Source: Calendula officinalis (Eukaryota; Streptophyta; Magnoliopsida; Asterales; Asteraceae). Taken from it: a stretch of 64,000 nucleotides of DNA. Of this stretch, positions 47,501 to 59,009 are shown one piece after another; positions within the stretch are counted from its first letter, which is position 1; every line of letters begins with the position of its first letter. The position numbers and the translations under genes were made by a program. The notes beneath the pieces are model-generated. The model was not told the origin of the DNA, searched no databases, and saw only the letters and a program-made list of their open reading frames with translations. The stretch lies in contig OY970820.1 in assembly GCA_963853835.1 (NCBI GenBank), forward strand, positions 29,970,873 through 30,034,872. Direction: 5' to 3'.

Positions 47501-48049
47501 TGTTTCCCCATTTAACCTGCACAAAGGTGTGTATTTTTTATTTTTTATTTTAAATATATTAAATTGTGTTTTGAAGAGCATACTTAAGTCACAAGGACAG
47601 CTCACCATACTATGACCAGATATAGCAGGGAAAGTTTCTGCTATTGTACCATCTTTAACATTTTCAGCATTTAAATTTGAGCTTAATTTAATTGTGGACC
47701 AGCTTAAATTCTTCAGATCAAATGTCTGCCATTATAACCGTGTATTAGTTGAGGGAAACAAATTATGTTGGCTTAACAATAATGATACCTGAACATCAGA
47801 TAAGTATCGTCCATTACGACTTCCACCAACAATATATAGCTTTTCATCAGCAACAACTGCAGCATGCTACATATAGGCAGAAGAACAAAAAAAATGTTAT
47901 AAAAAAGAATAGCATAAATATAGTACAGCTGGCAACAAATGATATGAGCAAACCTTATAACGGGCTGATGGTCGTCTCCCAACTACCGGGAGGGCAACCC
48001 ATTGGTCACAATCTAGAACTGAATGCCAATTGCCACTATCTGTCCCCAT
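44551..48049 (-). CDS. Kelch-repeat protein of the ACBP4/ACBP5 type without acyl-CoA-binding domain
   Basis: Thirteen exons on the minus strand: 47954-48049, 47789-47866, 47606-47725, 47450-47516, 47298-47359, 47047-47186, 46783-46909, 46590-46704, 46415-46503, 45857-45940, 45450-45743, 45063-45122 and 44551-44715. All are GT-AG and sum to 1497 nt (498 aa). It starts MGTDSGNWHSVLDCDQWVALP and has Kelch blades with the IVGG/IFGG motifs (YIVGGSRNGRYL, LFLGGHSKD, IMFGGEDKNRR, QIFGGCTHS, FIVGGGDN, VAFGGYNGKY). A coiled coil follows (EINVIKEEKKALE...) and the end is GVWRWIAG, the terminal motif of plant ACBP4/5. The N-terminal acyl-CoA-binding domain of true ACBP4/5 is absent; plants also have such short paralogues. 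Kelch propellers usually bind protein partners. Confidence 0.9.
44741..45016. mobile_element. Tourist-type MITE in the last intron of the Kelch gene
   Basis: Ends GGGGGTGTTTGGG and CCCAAACACCCCC are perfect inverted repeats; TTA flanks both sides (44738-44740 and 45017-45019), as for PIF/Harbinger MITEs. 276 bp, rich in AAGCTTAT/ATAAGCTT. Confidence 0.9.
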
Positions 48050-48578
48050 GTTTTAGCTTTCCTAGAGGTTAATGAGATTTTGTCAGATCAGAGAGCTCAA
48101 CTGTCATTGTAACATGCTAAGATGTTTTATGATGATAATGAGCAGATAAATAGTTTTGATTTTAACCAAAAAATGAAATATGAAATGTTAAATTAAAAAT
48201 GGCATATGCTATGGACAAATCGTCAGCTGATTTCAATCTATTGCTAATAGACATCACCATAAAATCCAACAGATGTGTCAACTCATCTATCTCACAATCC
48301 ATTTCATTTGGAAACGAGCAGATCCATTACGTATCAAGCTGAAATCATACAACTATTTTCACGAATCCGGATTTCTTTTCTTCTACAGAGATTAGATATT
48401 GAAGATCAAAAGCCTTATTAATAGTGCAAACTATAGTTATTCAGATCAAAATATTGCCATCGTTATCCTCTAAATTTAATTTAGTCTCTACTAATATCAA
48501 GCCTACTGATCTTCCACTGGACAGCATTATCTTCATCAGAGATTAGATTTTTCTACCATAGTTTTTAATAGTTGTACT
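48050..48578. promoter_or_regulatory. Upstream region of the Kelch gene
   Basis: 5' UTR and promoter region on the minus strand. No other gene or repeat was seen. The end is the 8-bp target duplication GTTGTACT of the following MITE. Confidence 0.45.
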
Positions 48579-48965
48579 CATGGGCGGAATTAGAAATTTC
48601 CACTAGTGGTAGCACCCTTGTGGTTATATAGAGATTTTTTTTTAAATATATAGGGTTAAAAAGAAAAAAGTTGAAATATATGGGGTGAGAAAAAAAAAAC
48701 CCTTGTAATATAGAGGCTAAGAAAGGAAAAAAAAGTTGATTTATAAAAGTAAGAAGGACAAGATTCAAACTCTAGACCTCCTCCATACATTCACAAGGTG
48801 TTAGCCAACTGTGCTAGCCAACATACGTTTATTATTATGACTTTTCAGATATATATTAATGTATTCAAAATACAATAAAAAAAAAAAGTTCCGAAAATTT
48901 ACCGTACCGAAATTTTTCGAGTAGTAGCACGTGCCACCATGTGCTATATACTACATCCGCCCCTG
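48579..48965. mobile_element. hAT-type MITE carrying a tRNA-like segment
   Basis: Ends CATGGGCGGAATTAG and CTACATCCGCCCCTG are inverted repeats and a perfect 8-bp duplication GTTGTACT flanks it (48571-48578 and 48966-48973). 387 bp. Same family as 12285-12707. The central part contains a tRNA-like A box and B box on the minus strand. Confidence 0.9.
48763..48824 (-). repeat. tRNA-like segment inside the MITE
   Basis: Read on the minus strand: A box TAGCACAGTTGG and, ~35 bp on, B box GAGTTTGAATC. Both fit the RNA polymerase III internal promoter consensus with little change. No complete tRNA fold was found. Confidence 0.65.
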
Positions 48966-49173
48966 GTTGTACTTGTACCATAACTTTTTGATTTTGACTA
49001 TTATACCTTTTATTTAGATATTTTAGAATTTGCCTGGCATTATCTTCATCAAACCCCATTTTTCTATTTTATGATTTACTCTAAAGTCTAAACCCTTCAT
49101 CTACCTTTTCCCCTTCTCACTCAAATCACCAGCTCGCCTCTTCAGCCACTAATCTACAGTCGCTACCTATTTT

Positions 49174-52119
49174 ATATGGACAACCAGGTATGATTTTTCT
49201 AATTATCACAACTTACATTCTTGTTAATTTAAGCTTGAAAATAGTTTAGGGTTTAATTTGTAGTCTCCATGGGTTTACATATAAAATCAGACGAACTAAA
49301 GTGTTTATGAGTCATTTGTTGCAGCAAACCAAGCAGTTGTTTAGGGTGTGCATAATAAATCAGACGAATCACTAACTTGTCTTATGAGTCACTAAATAGT
49401 TTAGGGTTTAATTTGTTACAGCAAACCAAGAAGAATTACATTGACTTAGGTGCTGTTTGTTTTTTTAGAGTAAAAAGGTCTGCGATCTGCGGACCACATC
49501 TGCCATATGCTGCACCAAAAAGATGGACCAAAGATCTGCCAAATACAAAAAAGAAGATGTTTGTTTTTTAAAGATGGAAAAGATCTGTAGAAAAAAGGAT
49601 AGGGTTTTCTCCAACCCTCAAGAGACCTGAGTCGCCAGAGAAAGAACAAGGTTGAGACCTGTTTTTTAAAGGAGCTGGAGACGTGCTTGAGAACTGCTTC
49701 GCCGGAGAACCACACCAGGACGGAGAGAAAGATAGATCAGCGGGAAAAGAGAGGCCAGCGGAGAGAGAGGGAGAGAGAAATCATATCTTAAACCCCCAGA
49801 TCTGACGGAGGAGATGGATACCGGAGAAGATGAACGGCGGAGGAAGATGGCGGAGGAGCTTTGTGAGGGGCGGCGGAGTTTCGTGAGCGACGGCGATGGA
49901 GACCACTGTTCGCTGGAGATGGAGACCACTGTTCGCCGGAGAAGGAGACTCAATCTCTTTCTCTCCTCTTCTTGTAGCTTCGCCGGAGAAGGAGAATGGA
50001 GAGAGCGACGACGAGAAAGAGCACGCCGGAGAAGAAGAGTTCGCCGGAGAGGAAGGAGTTCGCTGGAGAAGATGAAGAGGGACGAGTTTGCCGGAGGTTT
50101 GCCGGCAGAGAGAGAGACGAGAAAGAAGATGCGATAGAGACGAGAAAGAAGATGCAGAGGTTGAAAACTTGAAATGGGTTTTGTGAGTTTTTTTTTTTGT
50201 TTTTCTTGTTTGGAAGATACAAAAAGCTATATTCCATAGCTGCACAGGACAGACATCACACAGACATTTTTTTTGTCTTCCGACTTCAAAAAACAAACAT
50301 CTTCAGGATTGCTTTTCTGCCCGTGGTCTGCGTGGCGCAGACAAAAGACCTCTCGCAGATCTTTTGCCAAAAAACAAACAGCACCTTACTTTTCATTCCA
50401 TAATTAATTAGTTATTTTAATGAACAAAGTGTTTATGAGTCATTATGCAGGTAAACTCAAACGAATCACTAAATGAAGAATTTTATCTAGCTAACTCCAA
50501 ATTTAAATCATCAGACGAATTAGTAAAAAGTGTACGAGCATTTTATTGTACTAAAGGATATGCCCTCTCTATTCGCAATTCAAGAAAAGACAAGTTTGTC
50601 ATTTTTAAATGTGTCTGTGGCGGTACATTCGAGATACAGGGTGTATTGAAACAAGCACTTCCACTCGTTTGATCGAGTGCCCTTTCAAAATTGTAGGTAA
50701 AAAAGGAAATGATGCTGCTTGGGGATTTCATGTAAAAGACTTGACACATAACCATGAGCCATCTTCTGATATTTCGGGGCATCCTTCTCTTCGTCGGTTA
50801 CCACCGGATAAAACACAAACTGTAAAAGAAATGACGTTGTCTGGAATACCTCAAAGATAAATTATTTCTTCTTTACGACAACAGAATCCAAATCTTTTAG
50901 CAACCTCTAGAACTATATATAACTTGAAGGCAAAAATTCGTAAGGATGCTTTAGGAAACCGATCAATGATTAGTGCCTTATTTGAGGAGCTTGAAAATGG
51001 GGGGTTTTCATATGATATTTCATATCGAAAAGAATGTGTTGGCGAATTGCAAGAAATATTTTGGACATGGTGAAGATTTTGAAATGTTTATGTCTCATTG
51101 GAACTCTATAATATATTCAACAACAGTTCCAATATTTGAGGCAAAATGGGTTGATTTTAAGTCATTTTATATAGACAAGAAAGATGCAATTGATTACATA
51201 AAGAACACATGGTTGCCTTGGAAAGAAAAATTTGTTAGTGCTTGGACAGATAACTACTTACATTTGGGTACTCGTTCATCCTCAAGAGTCGAAGGTGCTC
51301 ATGCAAAACTTAAATTGTATTTACAAGTTTCTACCGGTGGATTTCAAGAAGTGAAAGATAAAATTTGTCTTGCTGTCGAACATGAATTTAACGAGATTAA
51401 AGTACAGCTCGCAAGTGAAAGAACTAAAGTTAATCACAATTGCAATAAACCTATTTATAGGGAACTTTTGTCACATGTCTCAAAGTTTGCATTGAACGAG
51501 ATACATAAGCAATTTCAAAGGATAAAAAAAGGTATTACGTTTTAACACACTTAAAAATTTTATTTTAACCATAATTACTTATTTGTTTTTCATAGGTACA
51601 ATGAATCCTTGCACCGGTCATTTTATGGCGACTATGGGTATTCTTTGTGCTCACAAGTTAGAAGAATTACATGGAATGACACTTTCGTTGAAGCTAATTC
51701 ATCCACAATGGAGAATGGACATGCTATCTCCAAATGCGGAAGATGATTTGCCCAGTGATGACAATATCGTTTTTGCGAGTTTACTTGACGAGTTAAATGC
51801 GATGTACAAAATATGGCCCCTAAATAAGAAAGAATTTGCTACTTCGATGATTGCTAAGCTTCTCAACAAATCTGATACGTTTTTTGAGCCATTTATTCAA
51901 CGACCCAAAGGTAGACCACCAAAATCAAAAAGGAAAAGAGGAGCAACTTCTACGACGAGAGACCCGTCAAGATTTGAGCTTGTGGGATCATCACAAACTA
52001 ACAATCCCCCGAATTCTACTTATGCATTCCAAAGTAACAATGAAGTGATTGATGAATTTGGTTACATCAACCATGACAACTTACTTGATCTAAATGATCC
52101 TTATATGTTCTTAGAGTAG
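49174..52119 (+). pseudogene. FAR1/MuDR-type transposase-derived gene, broken, catalytic core deleted
   Basis: A likely first exon is ATGGACAACCAG (49174) with a donor GTATGA; the next exon starts at the GTAAACTCAAACG at 50448. It reads FYCTKGYALSIRNSRKDKF, the FAR1-type zinc region, with a frameshift near 50628 (CVCGG/YIRDTG) and a nonsense codon TAA at ~50858 (PQR-stop-IISSLRQQNPN). After ENGGFSYDIS the sequence jumps at ~51015 straight to HIEKNVLANCKKYF, so most of the MULE transposase domain, with its catalytic Asp residues, is lost. The rest is open through SSRVEGAHAKLK to 51531, an intron (51532-51595) and a last exon with CTGHFMATMGILCAHKLEEL (SWIM-like zinc motif) and a basic KGRPPKSKRKRG end. 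A PIF-like element (49449-50385) sits in its first intron. Confidence 0.82.
49449..50385. mobile_element. PIF/Harbinger-type element with captured GC-rich sequence
   Basis: Ends GGTGCTGTTTGTTTTTT and AAAAAACAAACAGCACC are inverted repeats, flanked by TTA (49446-49448 and 50386-50388). 937 bp. The centre (49620-50160) is GC-richer than its surroundings and contains many imperfect copies of TTCGCCGGAGAA and GGAGATGGAGA, open on both strands. I cannot name a source gene. No transposase is visible. Confidence 0.8.
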
Positions 52120-53431
52120 TATGTCTATTTTAGCTTTGAAGTAGAATCATAAACTACATAGCTTTATTTTGAAACATTGGGTTAGTGATCATTTAATATG
52201 TAATGAAAACTCTGATGATTTTTGCATGTTTTAACGTCATCGTATGGTAGTTTTGATTTATAATCATTTGGCTTTTATTGTAAATTTTTTTGGTTCTTTT
52301 ACACTGCTTTATATAAAATAGAATAATTTGTTAGCATCTATAAATTGAATCTTAAGACTCGTAGTTGTCAACTGTACAAAAAAAAAAAAAAACAATAGTA
52401 CATATAATTATGGATATTAGTATTATTGGTCCCACCTAGTAAATAAAAGAAAAGGTAAATAGGTAGTGATAAGGATATAATAGTCAAAGTAAAAAAAGTT
52501 GTGGTAGATGCTCAAAAATTATAGTAAGAATATCACCACTCATTTAGATTTTATAAGTTTGATTTTTTTTTTCTTTGATAATAATAATATATAAAATAAG
52601 CAGATCAATGAATAAAACTTGGAGCTCTATATAAGCTCGCCATTAGTTTGTGGTTATTACTTATTACGTCATTCGAAATTAGGCAACAAACTACAATCCT
52701 AAACTTGAATATGTATGTAAGCAATAAAACTTTTTTTAAAGAGTATTCTCATTACATGGGCTCCCCGGAAAGGGAATAATGAGTGTGTGATTGTCATGTA
52801 TCTAAACTTAGGTGTTGAACCACCTAAAACTATGTAGTTTTTGGTTTAAACACTTAATTTTTACAAACATTTGCCAATTTCCAACCATATTAAAACAATT
52901 CGACAATAAAAAAACATACGCCCACATGCACACGAGTTCAATATAAAAACTACTTCAAGAAACATGAAACTTGAAACACCATTACAAAAAATCATAGTTA
53001 TGATAATTTTGAAACAACGGGATTTATGTGTGTTTTGATCACCTATGGCTTAAATTTAGGATACTTTGATGCACTAATAAGTATATGGGATGAGTTGTTA
53101 TTTACCTAAAGAGGCATTTGAACTCATGACCACTAAAAAATCATCCTGGACTCTTTAACATTACGCCATTATCAAATAGTTTACGTAAATAATAAACTGA
53201 TAAGTAATATTTGAATTTGTATAATAGCATAGGGAATTGTCAAAGTAATTTAAGGTCATGAATCCACTTGAAGTTTTTGACAAAGATGTATGCAACAAGT
53301 AATTGTAGTGTGAAGACTTTGTATTAATTATATCTAAAGACTTTTATAAAAGACAAAATAAGTCTTTCAAACAAACCCCTCCATCAAATGACACATTATT
53401 AATGTGCCTTATACGATTCATCTTGTTTCCC
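52120..53431. other. AT-rich spacer
   Basis: 3' flank of the FAR1-type pseudogene and spacer to the S40 gene. No gene; a 16-bp A-run at 52377-52392. Confidence 0.55.
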
Positions 53432-53438
53432 ATATAAA
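53432..53438 (+). promoter_or_regulatory. Possible TATA box of the S40-like gene
   Basis: TATAAAT in 'cccatataaatttc', ~65 bp before the ATG at 53499. Confidence 0.45.
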
Positions 53439-53498
53439 TTTCATTGCTTTCCCATTATTATCGTGATCTTTTACATTTTCTCTTTCTATACATGAGCG

Positions 53499-53870
53499 AT
53501 GGGCGAAGAATTTGAAGAATCTGATGTGATATTTGTGGAAGTTGAAGTGTGGAGCAAACATGAAAACTATTATGAATTTGAGAAACGTCAACATAACATG
53601 TTGAAGAGAAAAAGAAAGAAGAATAAGAGATTATCAGTTCCAATCAGTATACCAGAAAGTAAATCAAATTTATTTGATTGTGAAGAATCGAAGGTTGAAT
53701 TTAATTTATTTGAAGATGGTGAGGAAAATGAAGATAGAATAACTCCACCTCATGTGATATGGGGCCGGAGACTTCCGGGAAATGTTGCATATTCCATATG
53801 TTCAGGGCGAGGAGAGACCTTGAAGATAAGAGAATTTATTCTTAAAATAACAGGATTTCTTGAAACTTAA
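53499..53870 (+). CDS. S40-type senescence regulator (DUF584)
   Basis: A single-exon frame of 123 codons. It starts MGEEFEESDVIF, has a basic centre (RKRKKNKRLSVP, possible nuclear signal, then ISIPES), an acidic stretch, and the family signature PPHVIWGRR, then a SICSGRGETLK-type motif and the end ITGFLET. This order and the length match plant S40 proteins, small nuclear factors induced during leaf senescence and stress. The usual 'GRDLSRVRN' linker before the C-terminal motif is shorter here (REFILKITGFLET). A 7-codon upstream ORF (ATG 53492, stop 53513-53515) overlaps the start in another frame and could lower translation. Confidence 0.85.
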   Translation: MGEEFEESDVIFVEVEVWSKHENYYEFEKRQHNMLKRKRKKNKRLSVPISIPESKSNLFDCEESKVEFNLFEDGEENEDRITPPHVIWGRRLPGNVAYSICSGRGETLKIREFILKITGFLET

Positions 53871-54669
53871 TTTTTTTTATTGTTTTCAATAAAATCATGA
53901 TACTTGGTGTAATATTACAGATTTTAGAAACATTATCAAAATTAAACTCTGCTTTGTCTGAATGGATGATGGAGTTTTCAAGTTTGTAGCTCCATTACAT
54001 AATAACTCATGCGTTTGTTAAGATGTGTAGAATACCAGAACATTAGCAAAATATATTTTTTTGCAGAAAAGAAGAAAATAATATGGTTATTATGTAACAA
54101 AATAAAAATAAAATGATCAGAAAACCCCCCATCCACTCAGTTTGTCTGTTATTCAACATTTGTGTGTATATATATATGTACTTTTTTTTTACCTTTTATG
54201 ACACTTGTTTTTAGGTCAACATAATGCAGGCTAAGATATAAAACTAAATCATGTTTTCAACAAATTATTTTTTCAAAATCAATTATATGTTCAAGACAAC
54301 CCTTCTGTAAGGTAAACATTTACCAAATGACTAAGAAATTGTTTAAAACCGATCACAGTACATCTCAAACATAAACTCAACCACCCCACGAAACAAGAAC
54401 ACCTTTTTGAAAAAGTTATATTTTCAAGAAACTACCAACCAACACGGTTCAAATTGTTTGCCCAAAAAGAAGGATAAAAAAATGCAAATATCATACAACA
54501 TTGTTCAATATATAAAGTTAGTCTAGAATAAATCCACATCCACCCAATTAAAAGTAGAGTACTGAGTGTCATTTAAATAATAGCATCTCATCTACAGGTA
54601 TTTCCATACAAGACTAAAAGATGCTGAAAATAAAACAGATACATCTAACTGCAATGTGGTCCCCACTTG
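53871..54669. other. Spacer between convergent S40 and SmF genes
   Basis: Holds both 3' flanks; no gene or clear repeat seen. Confidence 0.55.
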
Positions 54670-55780
54670 CTAGTCGCGATCTGCCTCCTCTATTTCTTCA
54701 TCCTCTGGTACACCTCTTAAATACAGAACATTGTTGCATCTGTATATTCAACACACACAAAAGACAGCAATCTTAGCCAACTTTTAAACTCAAAACGAGA
54801 AGTTATGATTTTGTATCATTCTAACCTCAAGTTTCTCAGGGATTAAATAGAAAAATTCAAGCATACCTGATTAGAATCTCTCCAAGATTTCCAGTAAACT
54901 GCCCATCGATGTATTCTTCAGAGTTTGCCAGCTGGAAATGAAGACAAACTAACATCAGTTAGTATTACTTACAAGAAACAGATGCAAACTTTTGAACAAA
55001 CTGAAATTAATCGGTATCAAATGCAAAATTCAAAGACATATTGAGAAGTCAGAAAAATACCTGCAAGTTCATGTATGAATCAACAGAGACAAGATAGCCT
55101 TTGTACTCCATTCCCCACTTGAGTTTCACAATGACAGGCTTCCCAGTCAAGTTGTTCAAAAACGGTTTGGGGTTAACTGGTACAGTCTGCAATGTTTGAA
55201 CAATTTACTTCCCAATTTGTATAACCAAACAAAAATCTTCAACAATGATAAAAAAAACACTACTGTGACAAAATATTGATCTTAAACCATATACTAAAGT
55301 AAAACTGTTCATCTACATATTGCTCAATAATCAAAGATAAATTCTTCAAAGATCAACCCCAACATCAGCCAAAAAAAATCACTTTTTTCTCTTTTATTCG
55401 GTTTATCCAATTCTCCACAAATTTACACAATTAAAGCCTCAATATCTTCGAATACACAAACCGTAATTTAAATAGACCAACTAACCACGATAATATGACC
55501 GAACCAACATATTCATAACATTGAGTGTGCAAACGAAAACACACAGCTAATAATGCTAAATTCGACCACATTTAGCCATAAATTCTGGTCCAATTCACAA
55601 ACTAACTCGCATTCTCCAATTGACGGTAAATTTCCAACTAACGAATCTACCATATTCCAACGATAAATACACAATTGAATCTACACATTTTGACTGAAAT
55701 CAACAAGTTATCATCACATGAACACAAAATAGCAAGAACCGCATAATTAAAAACCCTAGAAGAATTTGACTTACGGCCAT
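54670..55780 (-). CDS. SmF: Small nuclear ribonucleoprotein SmF
   Basis: Four coding exons on the minus strand: 55775-55780 (only ATG GCC), 55061-55186, 54867-54931 and 54670-54739; GT-AG introns; 267 nt, 88 aa. The protein starts MATVPVNPKPFLNNLTGKP and has the Sm1 motif (VIVKLKWGMEYKGYLVSVDSYMNLQL) and the Sm2 motif (ILIRCNNVLYLRG), then an acidic tail (PEDEEIEEADRD). This is SmF almost residue for residue. It forms the heptameric Sm ring around U1, U2, U4 and U5 snRNA in the spliceosome. The two-codon first exon is the reason a simple ORF scan misses the gene. Length is normal for the family. A telo-box lies just upstream. Confidence 0.95.
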
Positions 55781-55823
55781 ATTCGTAGAGAAGAGTAGAG
55801 CCGATTGCAGCTTCCTGGACGGT

Positions 55824-55832
55824 TTAGGGTTT
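55824..55832 (-). promoter_or_regulatory. Telo-box upstream of SmF
   Basis: AAACCCTAA on the minus strand, ~45 bp before the SmF start codon. Such boxes are frequent near the start of plant genes for translation and RNA-processing parts. Confidence 0.65.
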
Positions 55833-55859
55833 TTTTCTTTTTTACTAATTTACGTTAAT

Positions 55860-57282
55860 AGAAAAAAGGCAGTATAAATAATTAAATATGTTGGAGAAGT
55901 TTACGTTTTCCCCTTAACTATCAATTTATTTCATTTTCACATCCTTTTGTATTATAAATTTCAATCAGATTCTCTAAAAACAAAACGTTCAAATCCTTCA
56001 AACATTTTTTTTTTAAAAGACTATTTAGTAAGTTAGTGGTTCGAATTTACGCAGTGATATTCATAAGGGGCAGTATGCCTTCTCTTGAACCTTCCATCTA
56101 TTTGTCTAGGACGAAACTTAAACCCATAACCAACACTTTAAACCTTCTTCCAATATCACCAGACTATAAGCCTTCGGGTAAATGCTTCAAACAACTAGAG
56201 GGCAAAACTGAGATTTCTGAAAATTTCTTGCATCTGGTTCAAATTTTGTGCATTTTAATGACAATTGAATCAATTGTTTGCATCTTAAAAAATATTTTTA
56301 TACTGTGCGATTACATCATTATTTATTAATTTTGGTTTTAAATTTAGTTCGACTAATCTGTATCTTAACATATATTACAAACCCTCTAAACTATATTGTG
56401 ACATTTTAACCATCTAAACTATTTTTTGTTGTTTAGTTAAGCATCTTACACAACATACATCTTACCAATTCAAACTATGTCTTAGATTCTACAAATTCAT
56501 ACTCCACATCTTACCAATCCAGATGATAAAAGATCTTGAAACAAGCGGTATAAATCTTGATCTTATCACTTTCATTAAGTGGCGAAACAGATAACTCCTA
56601 AACCATATGAGCCAATAAGTTGAAACAAATTGGTATGTCTTGGGACTTAACATGACACATGTTAATGCAATGAAAGTTAAATTAAATCATGATCAAACAA
56701 CTTGTATATGTCAAAACTCATCAAGAAACTAAATCTTCAAAAATCATAAACCGAAGGCAAAACAAAAGAGAACCTCTGATGGGTTTTTGGGTATTTGAAA
56801 TATAGAATTCATTACATGTTTCCAGAAAATTCGAGGGGTTACTGATATAGAATCCACTTCCCCTGTAAAATAGATATCTAACAACATACCATACACCACA
56901 AAATTGAGCATGCTTGCATCCTCTTCATCACCTGCTCATATTTAAAAATATAGTAACGGGTCGGCACGGGTCTAAACTGGGGTGGGTTGACCTGAACACC
57001 TCGTGTACAAAATTTTAATTTTCCAAGATCTATTATTATTTCAATAATAGCTTTATTCTTTTTGAATAAGTTATTAAGGAGGACCGAACCGGACCAAGAA
57101 CTGCAATTTTCCAATTTTTCTACTTATCTCGACCAAACTGAGAACCGATTTTGTATAAAAATGAAAACCGAGAACCGGACCAATATAGCTCAGTTCGGTT
57201 TGGCGGTTGTGGTCAGTTGTGGGTCCAGTTTGCACAAGCCTATACTAAGTAAACTGAAAAAATGAAATATAATATACCATAC
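55860..57282. other. Spacer with hAT-like block
   Basis: Mostly unremarkable AT-rich DNA; a frame at 56036-56329 has no known product. From ~56955 to 57245 there is a block rich in CGGTTCGGT/ACCGAACC (ggaccgaaccggaccaag, cagttcggtttggcggt), like the core of some plant hAT MITEs; its ends are unclear. A minus-strand GTGATGAAGAGG at ~56934 after TATGAGCAG could be a further exon of the F-box gene, but its first codon is then a stop. Confidence 0.5.
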
Positions 57283-58486
57283 CTAGGCAATGCCTTAACA
57301 ATAACTCCAGGAGAACCCTTGAGCAAATAGGCAGCAACAGAAGAATGCAGTTCAACCATGGGTTTGTTAGGTGGTGGGATGAGGTTTAAAACCTTCAGAT
57401 TCCCAAACGGGCACGCTTCTTCAATAAGCTTGCTATGAGATAACGAGAGTAGCTTTAACCCAAAAAAAAAAACAATTAAAATTAATAAAAATGAAAATGA
57501 AATGAGAGCACTAACAACATTATGTATAATGGTACCTTAACAGTCGATGGAGACAGATGAACACATTTAGCATTTTTGAAGCTGGACAGAATATTTATCA
57601 GATTAAGCTTCTGTTGGTTCTCATCAGGCTGATGAACATTTCTATCTGCAACTCGGGGAAACGAAAAACAACAATCGATATGTACAGTTTCCAAAAGAGG
57701 AATTTCAGCATAAAACGACATTGGAATCAGGCCATCAAGCTCAAGCAACACAAGTTTTGGAGTCAAAAGCACAAGTTTTTCATAAGGAATAGGATGATAA
57801 AAGCATGAAAAGATTGTCAATCTTGTCAGCTGAAAAGCAACCACTTCAAGAGCAGGCAAATCAGACAACATTTTGCAATTCACCAGAAACAACTCTTTCA
57901 AATTGGGGAAACAAGAAAACGGTTCGATGTCGACTATCTTAACACGTTCGAGTCGCAAACTAACCAAACCGGAAAAAACTGGAAATTTATCAAAATTGAG
58001 CATCCCTTTTAGTGTCAAACTAACCAATGAATCACTTGAAGTAACGCATGAAATCGGACGGTACTTAGTTAGGTATTGGGAAGTATCGATGTTCAAATTG
58101 GGGACATTATTTGATAAAGCATAGCGAAAAACCCTAGCCATGGTTTTATCATCGGTAACCTTTATATTAACAGTATCGACGTTAATTGATTCATTATGGT
58201 GAGCTAAAACTTTATCAATGAAATTATCGAAACCGACCTTGTGTGCAAAGTTCTCAGTAAACTTGTGCTCCACTTCAAAAAGCGAAGAATCGAAATTGAG
58301 AACGGGAAGCAAAGTCCAGATATTGATCCATCGTTTGGACAAAATTGAACATTGAACTGCTAATTTGGTGTCGATAAAAGATAGTATGTAGATTAAAAGA
58401 ACATCAGGCAACGAACTGAACCTATCTTCCTGCTCTTGGCCGCCATATCTATCGCCGGTGGAGCTAGCTCTCCCCGTTCGCTTCAT
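57283..58486 (-). CDS. F-box/LRR protein
   Basis: Exon 1 (57536-58486) encodes 317 codons from ATG 58486; exon 2 is 57283-57452, joined by a GT-AG intron in phase. The F-box is at ~23-60 (FSSLPDVLLIYILSFIDTKL, then CSILSKRWINIW); leucine-rich segments follow (SLVSLTLKGML, GLVSLRLERVKIV, FPNLKELFLVNCKML, LELDGL). Plant proteins of this kind are substrate receptors of SCF ubiquitin ligases. Exon 2 ends ...GSPGVIVKALPR. After the next acceptor near 56935 the reading frame hits a stop at once, and without splicing a stop comes after ~14 more codons; either way the protein is ~374 aa. Many plant relatives have an FBD domain at the end; I see only part of it. Confidence 0.8.
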
Positions 58487-59009
58487 TTTTCTGACTGAGA
58501 AATGGGGAAATGGAGGAATATGTGCTTGTACAAAAGAATCCCTTTTTAAGCTTTAGATAAGAATCGAATTTGTAGTAAAAAAAAATAAATATACTCAATT
58601 CACTTAAAATAAGTAAATATAAATTAAAAATGGTATTAGTGACTATTATCCTTGTGTCTTGTGGTGCCTTCTAATGGCAGGCGGCTTAGACCAGTGCCAC
58701 CCCCTTCATCGGTTGACACTTCTCTTTCCACCGGTTAAATGCTTCCATTGGCATAGTCGGTCAGCTTTAGGCGTCACTAATTTGAGCTGGTTAGCCGAAG
58801 TAAAGAGACAAGTAAAAGGTGAGCTTTAAAAGTATTTTAATAGGGTATTTAATATTTTTTTTTGTATGTGTGTATTTTATAATGGTGGCCCTATGCCAAA
58901 GCTATTACACCGGTTCGGTTCTCGAAAAATCGGGTATTGAGTATTTCAGATACGGTCCATCCGGGTTGGTTCTTGGCTTCATAAGAGAAGACATCAAACT
59001 TAATATATA
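58487..59009. other. Upstream region of the F-box gene
   Basis: Promoter side of the F-box gene and spacer; no gene. A frame at 58819-59061 runs into the MITE and is not credible. Confidence 0.5.

Noticed and set aside
56878..57114. 78-codon minus-strand frame taken as an extra F-box exon
   Set aside because: Joining it to exon 2 in the correct phase gives an immediate stop; most of it is hAT-like repeat sequence.
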